Part shown: positions 35,271 to 36,792 of the stretch, in pieces
How positions within the stretch are numbered: the first letter of the stretch is position 1
Layout of the letters: each line of letters begins with the position of its first letter
NCBI RefSeq assembly: GCF_001908105.1
Contig: NZ_MKGQ01000028.1
Coordinates: 1-36,792, forward strand
DNA length: 36,792 nucleotides
Reading direction: 5' to 3'
Origin: Xenorhabdus eapokensis
GTDB lineage: Bacteria; Pseudomonadota; Gammaproteobacteria; Enterobacterales; Enterobacteriaceae
Program-made: the position numbers and the translations under genes
The notes under the pieces: generated by a model
Told to the model about the DNA's origin: nothing
The model's input: only the letters and a program-made list of their open reading frames with translations
Databases searched by the model: none

Positions 35271-36077
35271 ATGACCAAACAAAAATTCTATCGTTCAAGC
35301 GCAGTCCCCATTGAGCTGCGCTCTTCTAAAAACTCGAAAGCCTGTTACGGGAAACACACTCATGAAGAATTTTCCATTGGCGCTGTAGATTGTGGTTATA
35401 GTGATTACTTCAATAGTAATACTGAACGTAGAATACAAAAAGGTTCTCTTGTCATAATCAACCCACTAGAGGTTCATTCATGCAATCCAATACCAGATAC
35501 AAATTGGAGCTACAAAATGCTGTATGTATGCCCAAAATGGTTAAGTTACGTGCAATCGATGGTTGTAGGTGAAAGAATAACGAATTTTATTCCATTTTCA
35601 ATTAATCACACCGACTCTCCAGAACTTTATATACAGTTTCAAGAATTAGCCAACACAATTATTCTTAATAAAGACAGAATGAAAATGGAAGAAAAGAGCA
35701 TCTCTTTTTTTACCAATCTGTTTTCACAGTCCAACTCCATACTTTTAGATAAAGTTGTACCAAAAAATAATGTATCTAAGGCGTATGAATATATTTGTGA
35801 AAATTTTCGAAGCAATATATCGGTAAAGGATATTGCTGTTCACTCTCAATTAAGTGAATATCATATTATTCACGCGTTTAGAAAGGCATATGGTATTACT
35901 CCACATGCTATGCAAATCGCAATGCGTATTAATGAAGCAAAAGTACTTTTGAAGCAGGGAATGAATATAGCCTCTGTAGCAACTGAGTTAGGTTTTTATG
36001 ACCAAAGCCACTTTCATAGAAACTTCAAAAAATTGGTGGCGGCGACTCCTGCGGAATATAAAAAATGCATACCATAA
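35271..36077 (+). CDS. AraC-family transcriptional regulator
   Basis: A 268-residue AraC regulator. The N-terminal cupin-type sensor has YGKHTHEEFSIGAVDCGYSD and SLVIINPLEVHSCNPIPDT with the usual histidines. The C-terminal double helix-turn-helix has VKDIAVHSQLSEYHIIHAFR, KAYGITPHAMQIAMRINEAK and IASVATELGFYDQSHFHRNF. Pairs of this regulator type with LysE exporters are common, the regulator sensing the exported amino-acid-like compound. It lies 13 bases after the exporter gene, so it is probably in the same transcript and autoregulated. The ribosome-binding site is poor. Confidence 0.88.
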   Translation: MTKQKFYRSSAVPIELRSSKNSKACYGKHTHEEFSIGAVDCGYSDYFNSNTERRIQKGSLVIINPLEVHSCNPIPDTNWSYKMLYVCPKWLSYVQSMVVGERITNFIPFSINHTDSPELYIQFQELANTIILNKDRMKMEEKSISFFTNLFSQSNSILLDKVVPKNNVSKAYEYICENFRSNISVKDIAVHSQLSEYHIIHAFRKAYGITPHAMQIAMRINEAKVLLKQGMNIASVATELGFYDQSHFHRNFKKLVAATPAEYKKCIP

Positions 36078-36241
36078 ACAACTCTTACTAATCCGTTGAC
36101 CAAAAATTGCCTAAACTGTGAATTGTACACCTAATTACATGATTTATTGTTATTAAAAGGTATTATTATAAATTGTGATTAGATAGGCCAATAGGATTGG
36201 CATAAACCCACAGGATCACGTATTCAATTTGTTGATTGGCT
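36078..36241. other. Spacer before IS1 remnant
   Basis: 164 AT-rich bases with no gene and no clear terminator for the AraC gene. The IS1-like end begins near 36247 with GGTAATACTCT, resembling the IS1 terminal GGTAATGACTC. Confidence 0.4.
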
Positions 36242-36610
36242 TTAAAGGTAATACTCTCTTTCGATAAAAGTCCCGATAACTTTGTCATGCATTTCTGGTG
36301 ACCTTGAATAACCCAATGCTTTACGATTCAAACGCTTAATTCGATTACGTAGGGTCAGATTTTCACGCTCGATACGCTGTGTGAAACTTTTTCCGATAAG
36401 ATGCTTATTGGTGGACAACCGGTTGTAAGCCTTGAAATTATCAGTGCACCAAAAAGTGACGTTAAATGAGGATAATTTCTTGAGCAGTTTCTTCAGTGTT
36501 TTTTTGCTGCGCCTGCCGAAGGTATGCGCAATAATACACTTCAGACGAGGCTCCCAAGCCTACCATAACCAACGCTGTTGCTTTTTATTTCCGACAAATG
36601 ACCACATTTG
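36242..36610 (-). pseudogene. IS1-family transposase remnant (InsB part)
   Basis: Read on the minus strand, the sequence is the C-terminal two thirds of an IS1-type transposase: MWSFVGNKKQQRWLW, then an in-frame TAG, CIIAHTFGRRSKKTLKKLLK, VTFWCTDNFKAYNRL, GKSFTQRIERENLTLRNRIK, LNRKALGYSRSPEMHDKVIG and TFIEREYYL. These correspond to the InsB catalytic region, including the second Asp and the Glu of ERENLTLRNR. The amber stop and loss of the N-terminal part make it inactive. Its coding sequence is broken at 36610, where the group II intron end begins. Confidence 0.85.
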
Positions 36611-36792
36611 GTGAGTAGACCTACCCAGTCACCCGGGCAGATCCCTCCTCAGAACCGGACATGCAGAACTACCGCATCCGGCTCCCGACAGATCCCAGTC
36701 GTCACACCTATTCAGCAAGAATTGAACATTGAATGGACTTTCCAGCTTGAAGGATAACCCAGCACTTTCAGGATCAAAGTCAGCTTTTCCCA
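36611..36792 (-). mobile_element. Group II intron, 3' end, continuing beyond the window
   Basis: On the minus strand the intron runs in from beyond the window edge and ends next to the IS1 codons at about 36611-36616. Domain V can be folded at 36652-36684 and a domain VI-like 10-bp hairpin at 36617-36644 (GGATCTGCCC with GGGTAGGTCT), followed by ACTCAC at the likely 3' splice boundary. The GAGGAGGGATCTGCCCGGG stretch between them is typical of bacterial group II introns that carry reverse transcriptases. The 5' part, including any maturase gene, lies outside, so its integrity is unknown. Confidence 0.7.
36652..36684 (-). ncRNA. Group II intron domain V
   Basis: The 33-base minus-strand sequence folds as GAGCCGGA/TCCGGTTC (8 bp, one G-T pair), a two-base TG bulge on the 3' side, then TGCGG/CTGCA (one G-T pair) around a five-base loop TAGTT. 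The AGC catalytic triad position is present in GAGCC. The loop is not the usual GNRA tetraloop, which may mean decay or a variant. Confidence 0.7.

Noticed and set aside
36432..36614. 60-codon plus-strand reading
   Set aside because: Antisense to the IS1-like transposase remnant.

Overview
The window looks like chromosome from an enterobacterium of the Morganellaceae, most likely Xenorhabdus or Photorhabdus. Three things suggest this: moderately AT-rich DNA; housekeeping proteins that align closely with Escherichia coli gene by gene (tktA-epd-pgk-fbaA, dnaQ/rnhA/yafS/gloB/mltD, a tRNA-Asp); and intergenic DNA littered with fragments of NRPS, phage and IS genes. The genus is an inference from memory, not from a database search.

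Layout. (1) 1-2850: decayed DNA with an NRPS adenylation-domain fragment, then a divergent SDR / zinc alcohol dehydrogenase pair. (2) 2893-16776: a complete 4-hydroxyphenylacetate (4-HPA, homoprotocatechuate) catabolic island. HpaR sits on the minus strand. hpaG1-G2-E-D-F, a GabD-type succinate-semialdehyde dehydrogenase, hpaH-I, hpaX, hpaA and hpaB-C are on the plus strand. HpaBC hydroxylates 4-HPA, HpaD cleaves the ring, HpaE/F/G/H/I convert the product to pyruvate plus succinic semialdehyde, and the embedded dehydrogenase takes the latter to succinate. A foreign-looking small protein with a Cys-His-Asp triad (13894-14433) separates hpaA from hpaB. (3) 17372-18826: peptide/proton symporter dtpB. 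(4) 18948-24626: minus-strand block tktA-epd-pgk-fbaA, flanked by clear terminators. (5) 24627-25409: a GNAT acetyltransferase pseudogene and tRNA-Asp. (6) 25547-29767: dnaQ, rnhA, yafS, gloB and mltD in the E. coli order.

(7) 29920-36792 is accessory DNA: a MepB-family protein, an unknown 139-residue beta-rich protein, half an IS630-type transposase, a nested phage Rz/Rz1 spanin remnant, and then a compact six-gene set (32192-36077). That set encodes a BacA-like prephenate decarboxylase-family protein, a DUF2000 protein, a SUMF1/FGE-fold protein lacking the FGE cysteine pair, a cytoplasmic sulfite-oxidase-fold molybdopterin protein, a LysE/RhtB exporter and an AraC regulator. It reads as a small pathway that makes, modifies and exports an amino-acid-like metabolite, possibly derived from prephenate, and is the best candidate here for an undescribed system. 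The window ends in an IS1-family remnant interrupted by the 3' end of a group II intron, whose domain V can be folded by eye.
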